Positions 48,213-57,185 of a stretch of 64,000 nt of DNA are shown here, piece by piece. The DNA is taken from positions 1,116,001 to 1,180,000 of the forward strand of contig NZ_QTUC01000001.1 of assembly GCF_003386795.1 (NCBI RefSeq), given 5' to 3'. Origin of the DNA: Thermasporomyces composti (GTDB lineage Bacteria > Actinomycetota > Actinomycetes > Propionibacteriales > Actinopolymorphaceae). The notes under the pieces are model-generated. The model made no database searches, was not told the DNA's origin, and worked only from the letters and a program-made list of their open reading frames with translations. Position numbers and translations under genes: made by a program. Within the stretch, counting starts at the first letter, position 1. Each line of letters begins with the position of its first letter.

Positions 48213-49391
48213 TCACAAGGTCGGGCTGGCGAGGATCGCCGCGAGCAGGGCGGTCCGGTCGACCAACGAGGACACCAGGATCGACTCGTGCACGGCGTGG
48301 GCGCCCGCGCCGTCCGGCCCGAAACCGTCGAGCGTCGGAACGCCAGCGGCGCCGGTGAAGTTCGTGTCGCCGGCACCCGTGGCCGGACGACCGCCGAGCC
48401 GCTGCCCGAGCCGCTCGGCGATCGCGACGACGGAGTCCAGCAGGGGGTTGGGGTCCGGCGCCGTCCACGCGGGGCGGTTCGACAACAGCTGGACGGAGAC
48501 TGTCGCGTCCTGTCGTACCGGGGCGAGCGCACGGATCTTCGCCAGCACCGCGCGTTCGACGTCGAGGTCGGTGAAACGGAGGCCGAGCTCGGCTTCCGCG
48601 TGGCCCGCGACGACGTTGGTTCGGGTTCCCCCGGCGATCCGACCGATGTTGAGCAGGGTCGTCCCGTCGTCAGGGACCAGGGCGCGGATGGCGGCGAGCT
48701 GGTCGAGGAGCTCGTCGATCGCGGACACCCCCCTCGTCGGGTCGAGCGCGGCGTGAGCTTCCCGGCCCGTGACGTCCAGCCGCACCCGGGTGCTCCCCAT
48801 GCGGCCGGTCTTGAGGATGCCGCGGCGATGCGGTGGCTCGAAACCGAGGACGGCCCGTGCGCCGACCAGGTGCTCCCGCACGACCCGACCGCCGTCGGGG
48901 CTACCCACCTCCTCGTCCGCGACGACCACGGCCCGCACCTGTCGGGCTAGTGGGATGTCGAGGGCGGCCAGCGTCCGCAGCGCGGCCTCGATGACGACCA
49001 GGCCACCCTTCATGTCGTAGGTCCCCGGTCCGCTGATGCGCGTGCCGTCGTCGGCGTAGGGCATGCGCGCGAGCTGGCCGACCGGCCACACCGTGTCGTA
49101 GTGGCCGAGCAGCATGAGGTGCTCGCCGTCGTCGGGTCCCCACCTGGTCACCAGGTGGTCGCCCGCGGGTCCGGGGACGCGTTCGGTGCGACCGCCGACC
49201 TCACGGTGTCCCCGCAGGATGAGGTCCGCGCAGGCGGCGAGGGCGGCCGCGTCGCCGGAGGGGGATTCGGCGAGGACGTAGGTCCGCAGCCGTTCCCGCG
49301 CGAACGGCAGCTGCTCAGCCGCCGCGGCGGCCAGGTCCGCGTAGGGCAGGTCGTCGTCGAGCCGGGCCGGGTTCGGCAGCGGGTCAGTCAT
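48213..49391 (-). CDS. M20-family metallopeptidase (amidohydrolase)
   Basis: This 392-residue dizinc hydrolase is of the carboxypeptidase G2/ArgE/DapE group. Zinc ligands are seen in LMLLGHYDTVWP, GPGTYDMKGGLVV, VVADEEVGSPDG (catalytic Glu), GREAHAALDP (dimer His) and GAHAVHESILV (last His). It would cleave an N-acyl (for example N-succinyl) group from an amino acid. It is divergent from a GNAT and an enolase-superfamily racemase, which fits the N-succinylamino-acid route. The ATG at 49391 overlaps the cupin reading frame and would overlap its repaired stop as ATGA. Confidence 0.9.
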   Translation of the reverse strand: MTDPLPNPARLDDDLPYADLAAAAAEQLPFARERLRTYVLAESPSGDAAALAACADLILRGHREVGGRTERVPGPAGDHLVTRWGPDDGEHLMLLGHYDTVWPVGQLARMPYADDGTRISGPGTYDMKGGLVVIEAALRTLAALDIPLARQVRAVVVADEEVGSPDGGRVVREHLVGARAVLGFEPPHRRGILKTGRMGSTRVRLDVTGREAHAALDPTRGVSAIDELLDQLAAIRALVPDDGTTLLNIGRIAGGTRTNVVAGHAEAELGLRFTDLDVERAVLAKIRALAPVRQDATVSVQLLSNRPAWTAPDPNPLLDSVVAIAERLGQRLGGRPATGAGDTNFTGAAGVPTLDGFGPDGAGAHAVHESILVSSLVDRTALLAAILASPTL

Positions 49392-49743
49392 GGCGCTCCC
49401 AGGACGCTAAGGGCGGTGGCGTCACGCCCGTGCGACACGAGCGTGTGGGGGTCGTCGCCGGATGGTGGGCGACATCGCCGGGTCCTAAGGACTTGGCCCG
49501 GGCCCCCACCGTGAGTGTGTACGAGCCGGCGAGGACGACACAGGTTTCGTCGCCGGCGTGGCGTCCCGGGTGTCCCTCAGGCGGCTCTGGCCCTTCGACC
49601 AGCGTGGCCCGCAACGAGACGGCACCCAGCGCGGTCCACTCCCGGACCCGGAAGCGATGGGGAGCCGGCAGGCCGCCCGCTCGTCCAGCGTCGGGACGCT
49701 GCGGCGCGGGAACGGCAGTCGACGGCCGGCTTGACCCTGTCAT
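49384..49743 (-). pseudogene. Small cupin gene with apparent -1 frameshift
   Basis: A cupin-domain protein (about 119 residues as read) has strand motifs SLRATLVEGPEPPEGHPGRH, ETCVVLAGSYTLTVGARAKS and LGPGDVAHHPATTP. After TTP the reading turns into TRSCRTGVTPPPL, unlike cupins. Adding one C to the CCCCC run (GGGGG at 49447-49451 on the top strand) restores TPHTLVSHGRDATALSVLGA with a TGA overlapping the next gene's ATG as ATGA. So a frameshift or a sequencing error is likely. It starts at ATG 49743 behind a leaderless TAACAT box. Confidence 0.75.
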
Positions 49744-49827
49744 GCGGCCGATGTTACAAACCGGCGCGACAAACAGTTCAAATTTTTCGGTGATCTTTTA
49801 CTTTCAACGAAAGAGTTGGATGTACCC
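49744..49827. promoter_or_regulatory. AT-rich bidirectional promoter of the racemase-peptidase cluster
   Basis: This 84-bp region is clearly AT-richer than the surroundings. Leftward, TAACAT (complement of 49751-49756) stands 7 nt before the cupin ATG. Rightward, TACTTT (49799-49804) follows a TTCAAA (49777-49782) at 16 nt, and the repeat CTTTC-AAC-GAAAG at 49801-49813 overlaps it. It looks like one shared control region for both directions. Confidence 0.6.
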
Positions 49828-50664
49828 ATGACCACACCCGCCCGCGTCGTCGTCCGCCCGCTCGAGACGCCGGAGGAGATGCGGACCGGTGTCGCCCTGT
49901 ACCGGCGGGTCCTCCGGCTCGCAGCGACCGACCCGGCGGTCAGCCCTCGACTGTTGTGGGCGCTGCGGCGGAATGGCGGATCGGTCATGGGGGCCTTCGC
50001 CGGAGAACAGCTGATCGGTTTCGCCTACGGCTTCCTCGGCAAAGACCCCGAGTCGGGCGAGCTGTACCACTACTCGCAAGCCGCCGTGGTCGACGACGAC
50101 TGGCAGGGACGCGGCGTCGGCCGTGCCCTCAAGCTCGGTCAGCGCGACTACGTTCTCGCCACGACGGGGATCACTCGGATGCGCTGGTCCTACGACCCGG
50201 TCCGAGCCGCGAACGGCCACTTCAACCTCGACGTCCTGGGCGCCCGGGGCCGGTGGTTCGTCCGGAACCTCTACGGCGTCGACGACATGGGACGAGACAT
50301 CGGTCACCCCAGTGACCGGCTCATCGTCGAGTGGGATCTCGCCGGGGAGCCCTCCCCGGCCGCGACCGGTCGCGTGCCGAGCCGCACGCCAGGCTGGGGC
50401 GAGACCACGGTCGAGGGCGATGACCTGTTCATCGGTGTTCCCCGGGTCTGGTCCTCCGTCGCGGGCGACCATGAGCGAGCGCTGGCGGTTCGGGCGGCGG
50501 TCAGCGCGGCGTTCGAGGAGGCGATCGCCGCCCGCTACGTCGCCGTCTCGTGCCGCGTGGCGGACGAGAGCTCCGCCTGGTACCACCTGCGGCGGACGTC
50601 GACCGACGCTCAGCCCTCCGCCGACGCCGGCTCCGGCGCATCCACCGGGACGACCCGGCCATGA
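49828..50664 (+). CDS. GNAT acyltransferase, probable amino-acid N-succinyltransferase
   Basis: This is a 278-residue protein with a GNAT fold (VVVRPLETPEEMRTGVALYR, YHYSQAAVVDDDWQGRGVGR as the acyl-CoA binding loop, then ITRMRWSYDPVRAANGHFNL). The C-terminal half (GHPSDRLIVEWDLAG) is typical of COG3375-like acetyltransferases. By genome context with a racemase and an M20 amidase it may succinylate D-amino acids. ATG 49828 is chosen over TTG 49816. It overlaps the next gene by ATGA. Confidence 0.82.
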   Translation: MTTPARVVVRPLETPEEMRTGVALYRRVLRLAATDPAVSPRLLWALRRNGGSVMGAFAGEQLIGFAYGFLGKDPESGELYHYSQAAVVDDDWQGRGVGRALKLGQRDYVLATTGITRMRWSYDPVRAANGHFNLDVLGARGRWFVRNLYGVDDMGRDIGHPSDRLIVEWDLAGEPSPAATGRVPSRTPGWGETTVEGDDLFIGVPRVWSSVAGDHERALAVRAAVSAAFEEAIAARYVAVSCRVADESSAWYHLRRTSTDAQPSADAGSGASTGTTRP

Positions 50665-51836
50665 GCATCCCACGGGCAGGATGGTCTTTCGTGAACGCTC
50701 CTCTCGCGACCGCCGACGCCGCCCGCCTGGCCAAGGTGGAGGCCTTTCGGGTCCGCCTGCCGCTCGTCCACGAGTTCGAGACCAGCTCGCACCGCAAGGC
50801 GTGGCTGGAGCACATCCTGGTCCGGCTGGAAGACGCCGACGGCGCCGTCGGCTGGGGCGAGATCGCCTCGCCAAGCGACCCGTACTACTCGTCGGAGACC
50901 GTCGACACCTGCTGGCTGCTGCTGACGCGCTACCTCGCGCCGGCGATCCTCGCCCACCGCTGGACGCACCCCGACGAGGCCGGACGAGCGTGGGAACGGA
51001 TTCGCGGTCACCACTTCGCGAAGGCGGGCGTGGAGATCGCTTGCTGGGACCTCGCCTGCCGGCGCGCGGGCATGTCGTTGGCCCGGGCGCTGGGCGGCAG
51101 CCGGGCGACCGCCCCGGCCGGCGTGAGCCTGGGCATCGAGCCGACCATCGACGATCTGCTCGCCCAGGTGGAACGTCACGTGACCAGCGGCTACCGCCGG
51201 GTCAAGCTCAAGATCGCGCCCGGCTGGGACACCGAGCCCGTCCGCGTCGTCCGCGACACCTACCCCGACCTCGCCCTGCAAGTGGACGCGAACGGCGCCT
51301 ACACCGAGGACCCCGACCACCTGCGTGCCCTGCGCGCGCTCGACGCGTACGGGCTCTTGCTGATCGAGCAGCCTTTCGCTCCGGGGGCGCTGTCCGCGCA
51401 CGCCCGGTTGCAGGCTCAGCTGGAGACCCCGCTGTGCCTGGACGAGTCCGTCGACGACCTGGACCAGCTCGACACCGCGATCACCCTCCGGGCGGCGAGG
51501 ATCCTCAACATCAAGGTCTCCCGCATGGGCGGGCTCTCCACGGCACGCCAGGCCCACGACCGCGCGCTCGAAGCGGGCTGGCAGGTGTGGTGTGGAGGGA
51601 TGCACGAGTTCGGCGTGGGCCGGGCCGCCAACGTGGCGCTCGCCAGCTTGGCCGGCTTCAGCCTGCCCAGCGACGTGTCGGGTTCCGACAAGTACTACGA
51701 ACGTGACGTCGTCGACCCGCCGATCAGGGCGTATGACGGCGAGGTCCCCGTGCCGTACGACCGACCCGGCATCGGTCACGAGGTCGACGAGCCGTTCGTC
51801 CGGTCACTGGCCAGCGACACCTTCGTCCTGACCTGA
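50661..51836 (+). CDS. N-succinylamino-acid racemase / o-succinylbenzoate synthase family
   Basis: This is a 391-residue enolase-superfamily enzyme. The catalytic KxK is in RRVKLKIAPGWDTEP. The metal ligands are Asp in LQVDANGAY, Glu in LLIEQPFAPGA and Asp/Glu in LCLDESVDDL, and the second Lys is in ILNIKVSRMGGLS. The family makes o-succinylbenzoate for menaquinone or racemises N-acylamino acids. There are no men genes here, but the GNAT and M20 neighbours favour the racemase role. It overlaps the GNAT gene by 4 bp. Confidence 0.88.
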   Translation: MSIPRAGWSFVNAPLATADAARLAKVEAFRVRLPLVHEFETSSHRKAWLEHILVRLEDADGAVGWGEIASPSDPYYSSETVDTCWLLLTRYLAPAILAHRWTHPDEAGRAWERIRGHHFAKAGVEIACWDLACRRAGMSLARALGGSRATAPAGVSLGIEPTIDDLLAQVERHVTSGYRRVKLKIAPGWDTEPVRVVRDTYPDLALQVDANGAYTEDPDHLRALRALDAYGLLLIEQPFAPGALSAHARLQAQLETPLCLDESVDDLDQLDTAITLRAARILNIKVSRMGGLSTARQAHDRALEAGWQVWCGGMHEFGVGRAANVALASLAGFSLPSDVSGSDKYYERDVVDPPIRAYDGEVPVPYDRPGIGHEVDEPFVRSLASDTFVLT

Positions 51837-52052
51837 CGGACGAGGCGGAGCCGGGCGCGGGACGCGACCTGCCGTCGCCACCGCGCACAGGGCCGGCACC
51901 CGCGCCACGTCGGCGAGACGGTCGGGGTCCACCACACCCGTGACGCGCCGCGACACCGGCTCGCGATCCACCCACGGTCAGTGCCGAAGCGATGGCGACG
52001 GCTCGTCGGCTCCCGGCTCGCCGATGCGCCGCGAGCACGGTATGACTGCCTC

Positions 52053-52913
52053 ATGACGTCCAGGACCCCGATGCGCGTAGGCATCAAGCTCTCACCTCAG
52101 CACACCACCATCGACGAGCTTCGCGCCGTGTGGCGGCTCGCCGACGAGGCGGGCTTCGACAGCTGCTGGACCTTCGACCACTTCGCGTCGATCGGCAGCG
52201 ACGACCCCAGCGGAGACGTGTTCGAGGGATGGACGCTGCTCGCCGCCATGGCCGAGGGAACCGAACGCGTCCGGATCGGCTGCATGGTGACCGGAGTGAC
52301 CTACCGTCACCCCGCTGTGCTGGCCAAGATAGCCGTGACCGTCGACCACCTGTCCGGCGGACGTCTGGACTTCGGTCTGGGCGCGGCCTGGGCCGAGGTC
52401 GAGCACCAGATGCTCGGCTTGGAGCTGGGCAGCCTGCGCGAGCGGATGGACAGGTTCGAGGAAGCCTGTCAGATCATCACCTCGCTGTGGACCCGTCCGA
52501 CCACGACGTTCTGCGGCCGCTACTACCGGCTGACCAACGCGTTGTCCAACCCCAAGCCCGTCCAGCGCCCCTACCCTCCGTTCTGGATCGGGGGCAGTGG
52601 TCGCAAGCGCACCTTGCGGATCACCGCGCAGTACGCCGACGCGTGGAACGCCTCGGGTGGGTCGCCTGAGGAGGTGGCCGAGCTGTCCGCGGTGCTCGAC
52701 CAGCACTGTGCCGACGTCGGTCGAGACCCGAGCGAGATCAAGCGGACGGTCCAGCTGCGCTACACCGGCGACGCGGACGAGCTGCTCACCACGGTCGAGC
52801 GGTTCGCTCAGGTCGGCATCGGCGAGGTGATCGTCATCCTCCGCGGTGGCGAGGCGATCGCCCAGGCCGAGCAGGTGGCGGCCTTGCTTCCTCGGTTGCG
52901 CGCGGTCGGCTGA
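52053..52913 (+). CDS. LLM-class (F420- or FMN-dependent) oxidoreductase
   Basis: This is a 286-residue TIM-barrel luciferase-like monooxygenase/reductase. Seen are MRVGIKLSPQHTTIDELRAV, the FDSCWTFDHFAS segment, TERVRIGCMVTGVTYRHPAV, LDFGLGAAWAEVEHQMLGLE, and the C-terminal YPPFWIGGSGRKRTLRIT. The family has several hundred members in actinobacteria with F420 as likely cofactor. It lies between the racemase and metB genes on opposite strands. No ribosome binding site is clear before ATG 52053. Substrate unknown. Confidence 0.88.
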   Translation: MTSRTPMRVGIKLSPQHTTIDELRAVWRLADEAGFDSCWTFDHFASIGSDDPSGDVFEGWTLLAAMAEGTERVRIGCMVTGVTYRHPAVLAKIAVTVDHLSGGRLDFGLGAAWAEVEHQMLGLELGSLRERMDRFEEACQIITSLWTRPTTTFCGRYYRLTNALSNPKPVQRPYPPFWIGGSGRKRTLRITAQYADAWNASGGSPEEVAELSAVLDQHCADVGRDPSEIKRTVQLRYTGDADELLTTVERFAQVGIGEVIVILRGGEAIAQAEQVAALLPRLRAVG

Positions 52914-52939
52914 CGCGGTCGACGGAGCGCGGGCCAGGG

Positions 52940-54094
52940 TCAGTCGAGGGCTTGGGCGAGGTCGTCGAGCAGGTCGTCCACCGTCTCGATGCCGACCGAC
53001 AGGCGCACCAGGTCGTCCGGCACCTCCAAGGGGGAGCCGGCCGCGCTCGCGTGGGTCATCCGGCCCGGATGCTCGATCAACGACTCGATCCCGCCCAGCG
53101 ACTCGGCGAGGGTGAACAGCTTGGCCCGTTCGCAGACCCGGATGGCCTCCTCCGCGCCACCACGCACACGGAACGACACGATGCCGCCATACCTGCGCAT
53201 CTGCTTCGTCGCGATCTCGTGGCCTGGATGGTCAGGCAAGCCGGGATAGAGCACCTGGCGCACCTTCGGGTGCTCGGCCAGGAAGGCCGCGACCCGCTCG
53301 GCGTTGTCGCAGTGCCGCTCCATGCGCACCGCGAGCGTCTTCAGCCCGCGCAGCACCAACCACGCGTCGAAGGGGCCGCTCACCGCGCCCATGGCGTTCT
53401 GGTGGAACGCCAGCCGCTCACCCAGCTCGGCGTCGGCGGTGATGAGCGCGCCGCCGACCACGTCGGAGTGGCCCCCGGCGTACTTGGTGGTGGAGTGGAC
53501 GACGACGTCCGCGCCGAGGGTCAGCGGCTGCTGCAGGTAGGACGAGGCGAAGGTGTTGTCGACGACGAGCAGCGCGCCCGACTCGTGAGCGACCTCGGCG
53601 AGCTGGGCGATGTCGGCGATCGTGAGGAGCGGGTTCGTCGGCGTCTCGACCCACACCATCGCGGTGGGACGGCTGCGCACCGCCGCGCGCACCGCGTCGA
53701 CGTCGGAGATCGGCACGGGGGTGTGACTCACCCCCCACGGCTCGGCGACCTTCGCGAACAGCCGATACGTCCCGCCATACGCGTCGTTCGGGATGACGAC
53801 GTGGTCGCCGGGCCGGCAGACGGTCCGCAGCAGGGTGTCCTCAGCGGCCATGCCGCTGGCGAACGCCAGCGCGCGGCTCCCTCGCTCCAGCGCCGCCAGG
53901 CATTCCTCCAACGCGGTGCGCGTGGGGTTCTGCGTGCGGGAGTACTCGTAGCCCTGCCGGGGGCGTCCGACGCCGTCCTGGCGGTAGGTGCTCGTGGCGT
54001 AGATCGGCGTGATCACCGCCCCGGTCGTGGGGTCGGCCGGTTGGCCCGCGTGGATCGCGAGGGTCTCGAAGCCGTGGTGGCGCTGCTCGCTCAT
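52940..54094 (-). CDS. metB: Cystathionine gamma-synthase family PLP enzyme
   Basis: This is a 384-residue Cys/Met-metabolism enzyme. It begins FETLAIHAGQPADPTTGAVI and has the YEYSRTQNPTRTALEECLAA motif (SRTGNPT). The PLP lysine is in VVHSTTKYAGGHSDVVGG, with ETPTNPLLTIADIAQLAEVA and SLGGIESLIEHPGRMTHAS nearby. It forms cystathionine or cleaves it (CGS or CGL). The start overlaps the upstream YczE gene stop by ATGA, so the two are translationally coupled. Confidence 0.92.
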   Translation of the reverse strand: MSEQRHHGFETLAIHAGQPADPTTGAVITPIYATSTYRQDGVGRPRQGYEYSRTQNPTRTALEECLAALERGSRALAFASGMAAEDTLLRTVCRPGDHVVIPNDAYGGTYRLFAKVAEPWGVSHTPVPISDVDAVRAAVRSRPTAMVWVETPTNPLLTIADIAQLAEVAHESGALLVVDNTFASSYLQQPLTLGADVVVHSTTKYAGGHSDVVGGALITADAELGERLAFHQNAMGAVSGPFDAWLVLRGLKTLAVRMERHCDNAERVAAFLAEHPKVRQVLYPGLPDHPGHEIATKQMRRYGGIVSFRVRGGAEEAIRVCERAKLFTLAESLGGIESLIEHPGRMTHASAAGSPLEVPDDLVRLSVGIETVDDLLDDLAQALD

Positions 54095-54786
54095 GCGCTG
54101 AGGCTATCGCCGCTGGTCACCGGGGTTGTGGGACGCGCCGGCGGACGCGGCGCCACGGTGCACAGCGGAAGCAGGACGTGGACGAGAGGACCGATGGTGA
54201 ACGCGTAGAGCAGGGTGCCGATCCCGATCGTGCCGCCGAGGAGCACCCCCACCACGACCACGCTCAGCTCGATGGTGGTCCGCACCAGTCGGACCGATTT
54301 GCCGGTCCGTCGGACGAGGCCGGTCATGAGACCGTCTCGGGGCCCGGGACCGAGCCGCGCGCCGATGTAGGCCGCGGTGGCCACGGCGTTCAGCACGACG
54401 CCGCTCACGACCAGCACGCCACGGGCGAGGAGGGACGTGGGCGTGTGGAGCACGGCGAGAACCACATCCGCCACGAGCCCGATGACGACGGCGTTGCAGA
54501 TGGTGCCGACGCCCGGCCACTGGCGCAGCGGGATCCAGGCCAGGAGCACCACCACGCTCGTGAGAATCACGATCGTCCCGAACGACAGGGGCACGTGGTG
54601 CATGAGGCCCTGGTGGAGGACGTCCCACGGGAACAGACCGAGGTCCGCTCGCACGAGCAGGGCGAGCGACACACCGTACACGCCGAGCCCGACGAACAGT
54701 TGGGTGAGCCGGCGGACGAGGCGTCCTTCCCGCAGCGTGGCCAGCGGTGACGCCGCGAAGTCAACGTCGGAGGTCGCAGTCGACAT
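54091..54786 (-). CDS. YczE-family membrane protein
   Basis: This is a 231-residue integral membrane protein with roughly five helices. The signature starts RRLTQLFVGLGVYGVSLALL and then DLGLFPWDVLHQGLMHHVPL, typical of YczE/YitT-like proteins. C-terminal LYAFTIGPLVHVLLPLCTVA also fits. It is divergent to the MocR-type regulator next door, with which YczE proteins are known to be paired, and it is coupled to metB. Transported molecule unknown. Confidence 0.85.
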   Translation of the reverse strand: MSTATSDVDFAASPLATLREGRLVRRLTQLFVGLGVYGVSLALLVRADLGLFPWDVLHQGLMHHVPLSFGTIVILTSVVVLLAWIPLRQWPGVGTICNAVVIGLVADVVLAVLHTPTSLLARGVLVVSGVVLNAVATAAYIGARLGPGPRDGLMTGLVRRTGKSVRLVRTTIELSVVVVGVLLGGTIGIGTLLYAFTIGPLVHVLLPLCTVAPRPPARPTTPVTSGDSLSA

Positions 54787-54805
54787 GACTCCGATCCTGG
54801 GCGAG

Positions 54806-54849
54806 AACTGGCCTGGATTCCCAGAGCCAGTTGTGAAAGAGTGGCCTGG
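54806..54849. promoter_or_regulatory. Operator region of the YczE/YczR pair
   Basis: Direct repeats TGGCCTGG occur at 54809-54816 and 54842-54849, starts 33 bp apart. A perfect inverted repeat AACTGG-N15-CCAGTT spans 54806-54832. MocR proteins commonly bind direct repeats; the second copy overlaps the regulator's own start, so autoregulation is likely. Confidence 0.6.
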
Positions 54850-56339
54850 TGGTGGACCGATCCGCGAGTGCCACGTACGTCGTGAGACTGCTCGGGAGCT
54901 GGCGCGGCGCCGGCCCGTCCTACCGGGCCCTCGCCGAGCGGATCCGCGCCCTCGTCCTCGACGGCCGGCTGCCTCCCGGCACTCGCATGCCGAGCGAACG
55001 CGAGCTCGCTCGCGCGCTGCCCGCCAGCCGCACGACCGTCGCCGCCGCCTATGCGCTGCTCCGCGAGTGGGGCTTCCTGGCCAGCCGGCGTGGCGCGGCG
55101 AGCCGCGTCGTCATCCCACCCGGCGCCGGGACAGGCGGGCCCTATCCCGGAGGGGGCGCGATCGTGCCGGTGTCGGACCCGGACGGGGGCGTCCTCGACA
55201 TGTGCGCGGCGGCGTTGCCGGCCCCGCCCGGTCTCGCGGAGGCGGTCGACGCGGCGACCCGCGCGCTGCCCGCGTACCTCGGCGGGCACGGGTACACGCC
55301 GCTCGGCGCGCCCGGCCTGCGGGAGCTGCTCGCCCAGCGCTACAGCGCGCGGGGTCTGCCGACCACACCCGACCAGATCCTCGTCACCGGCGGAGCCCTG
55401 CAGGCGTTCGGCTTGATCCTCCGCACCTTCGTCAGCCCAGGGGACCGGGTGCTCGTCGAACACCCGACCTACCCCAACGTCTTGGAGGCGGTGCGCCAGG
55501 TGCCAGCGCGCGCTGTGCCGGTGCCCTTCGGCCCGGACGGGTGGGACATCGCGATGCTGGAGGCGACGTTCCGCCAGGCGGCACCCCGCCTCGCCTACCT
55601 CGTGCCGGAGTTCCACAACCCGACCGGATCGCTCATGCCCGAGGCGACCCGAGAGCGGGTAGCCGCCGTCGCCGCCCGCACCCGCACGCTCACCGTCGCT
55701 GACGAGACGCTGGTCGACCTCTCCCTCGACGTCGACCAGACGCCGCCTCCGCTCGCCGCGTACGACCGGAGCGATCGGATCCTGCTCATCGGCAGCGCCA
55801 GCAAGTGCTTCTGGGGCGGCCTCGGCGTCGGCTGGCTGCGCGCACCGGCGTCCCTCGTCCCCACCCTGCTCAGGGTTCGCGCGGTGACCGACCTGGGAAC
55901 GTCGCTGCTCAGCCAACTCACGGTCGCCGAGCTCCTGGCGCGCGAGGCGGCGATCCTCGCCGAGCGCCGGGCGCTGGTGCGGGCCCGACGCGCGAGCCTT
56001 GCCGCCGCGCTCGCCCAGCACCTGCCACAGTGGCGGTTCACCATGCCGGCGGGTGGTCTGAGCCTGTGGTGTGAGCTCGAGGCGCCGGTCTCGAGCACGC
56101 TCGTGGCGCTGGCCCGACAGCACGGCGTGCGGCTGGTGGAGGGACCGCGGTTCGGGCTGGACGGCGCCTTCGAACGGTTCATCCGGCTGCCGTACACCCT
56201 CGCCGAAGCCGATCTCACGCGGGCCGTCGAACGCCTGGCGATGAGCTACACGGCGCTCGCATCCACCACCGCGGGCGCTCCCGACACCACCGTCACGACC
56301 GGCCGTGCCACCAGCGACCCCACTCCCGTCGTCACGTGA
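54849..56339 (+). CDS. yczR: MocR-type (GntR + aminotransferase) regulator, YczR
   Basis: This is a 496-residue chimera. The N-terminal GntR winged helix reads SYRALAERIRALVLDGRLPP and GTRMPSERELARALPASRTT (about 25-95). A class I aminotransferase fold follows, with AALPAPPGLAEAVDAATRAL, RVLVEHPTYPNVLEAV, PEFHNPTGSLMPE and the PLP lysine in GSASKCFWGGLGVGWLR. PLP-type effector sensing controls the adjacent YczE gene in known pairs. The start is GTG 54849 or 54852. The stop lies inside a tandem 15-bp duplication. Confidence 0.92.
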   Translation: MVDRSASATYVVRLLGSWRGAGPSYRALAERIRALVLDGRLPPGTRMPSERELARALPASRTTVAAAYALLREWGFLASRRGAASRVVIPPGAGTGGPYPGGGAIVPVSDPDGGVLDMCAAALPAPPGLAEAVDAATRALPAYLGGHGYTPLGAPGLRELLAQRYSARGLPTTPDQILVTGGALQAFGLILRTFVSPGDRVLVEHPTYPNVLEAVRQVPARAVPVPFGPDGWDIAMLEATFRQAAPRLAYLVPEFHNPTGSLMPEATRERVAAVAARTRTLTVADETLVDLSLDVDQTPPPLAAYDRSDRILLIGSASKCFWGGLGVGWLRAPASLVPTLLRVRAVTDLGTSLLSQLTVAELLAREAAILAERRALVRARRASLAAALAQHLPQWRFTMPAGGLSLWCELEAPVSSTLVALARQHGVRLVEGPRFGLDGAFERFIRLPYTLAEADLTRAVERLAMSYTALASTTAGAPDTTVTTGRATSDPTPVVT

Positions 56340-56357
56340 GCAGTCGTCACGTGAGCA
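56328..56357 (+). repeat. Tandem 15-bp duplication over the yczR stop
   Basis: GTCGTCACGTGAGCA is present twice in succession at 56328-56342 and 56343-56357, identical. The first contains the yczR stop TGA (56337-56339). The in-frame copy repeats the same stop. Confidence 0.9.
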
Positions 56358-56525
56358 TCGCCCGCGACCCTTCCAACCTCGAGCCGCCCATCCAGCCGGC
56401 CGCGAGAGGCCGACCGGCGAGGTCGTCGCGTGAGCCCAGCGCCTTCATGAGGGACGGAATGGGTCGGGCGGACCTCGGGTTGACAATGGGGGAGTACGCC
56501 GATGAACCCGAGTGAGGCCACCGTC

Positions 56526-57185
56526 ATGATCTTCCAGCGTCGGACACCCACGATGCCCACACAGGACGAGGCGCTGCCCGGCCGGGCCGAGCGTCCGTTC
56601 ACGGTGCCGGAGCGCCACGAGGTCCTCGGCACACCTCTCGAGGGCCCGGTGCCCGAGGGCTACGAGCTCGCGGTCTTCGGGATGGGCTGTTTCTGGGGTG
56701 TCGAGCGGCTCTTCTGGCAGACGCCAGGCGTCTGGTCGACCGCCGCCGGATACTCAGGTGGTTTCACCCCGAACCCGACGTACGAGGAGGTCTGCACCGG
56801 CCTGACCGGGCACGCCGAGGTGGTCCGGGTGGTCTTCGACCCCGCGAAGGTCACCTACGCCGACCTGCTGCGGATCTTCTGGGAGAACCACGACCCCACC
56901 CAGGGGTACCGTCAGGGCAACGACGTCGGCACCCAGTACCGCTCGGCGATCTACTACACCAGTGACGCCCAGCGCGAGGCCGCGGAGGCGTCGAGGAAGG
57001 CTTACGCGGAGCGGCTCGCCGCCGCCGGCTACGGCGCGGTCACCACCGAGATCGCCCCGCTCGGCGACTTCTGGCTGGCGGAGGACTACCACCAGCAGTA
57101 CCTGCACAAGAACCCCGACGGCTACTGCGGCATCGGCGGCACCGGGGTGAGCTGCCCCGTCGGGCTGGCGCTCGGCGAGTCCTGA
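56526..57185 (+). CDS. msrA: Peptide-methionine (S)-S-oxide reductase MsrA
   Basis: This is a 219-residue repair enzyme. The catalytic Cys is in [20 protein letters not shown] (GCFWG). [56 protein letters not shown] and [20 protein letters not shown] are canonical. The C-terminal [14 protein letters not shown] supplies the resolving Cys residues. ATG 56526 fits family N-termini (MIFQRRTP); ATG 56502 would add 8 residues. It uses thioredoxin to reduce oxidised methionine. A 20-bp repeat overlaps its stop. Confidence 0.95.
   Translation: MIFQRRTPTMPTQDEALPGRAERPFTVPERHEVLGTPLEGPVPEGYELAVFGMGCFWGVERLFWQTPGVWSTAAGYSGGFTPNPTYEEVCTGLTGHAEVVRVVFDPAKVTYADLLRIFWENHDPTQGYRQGNDVGTQYRSAIYYTSDAQREAAEASRKAYAERLAAAGYGAVTTEIAPLGDFWLAEDYHQQYLHKNPDGYCGIGGTGVSCPVGLALGES

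Noticed and set aside
49447-49451. Programmed frameshifting at the cupin C run
   Set aside because: No slippery heptamer, pseudoknot or conserved signal was seen, and the same fault appears in an unrelated gene, so error or decay is simpler.
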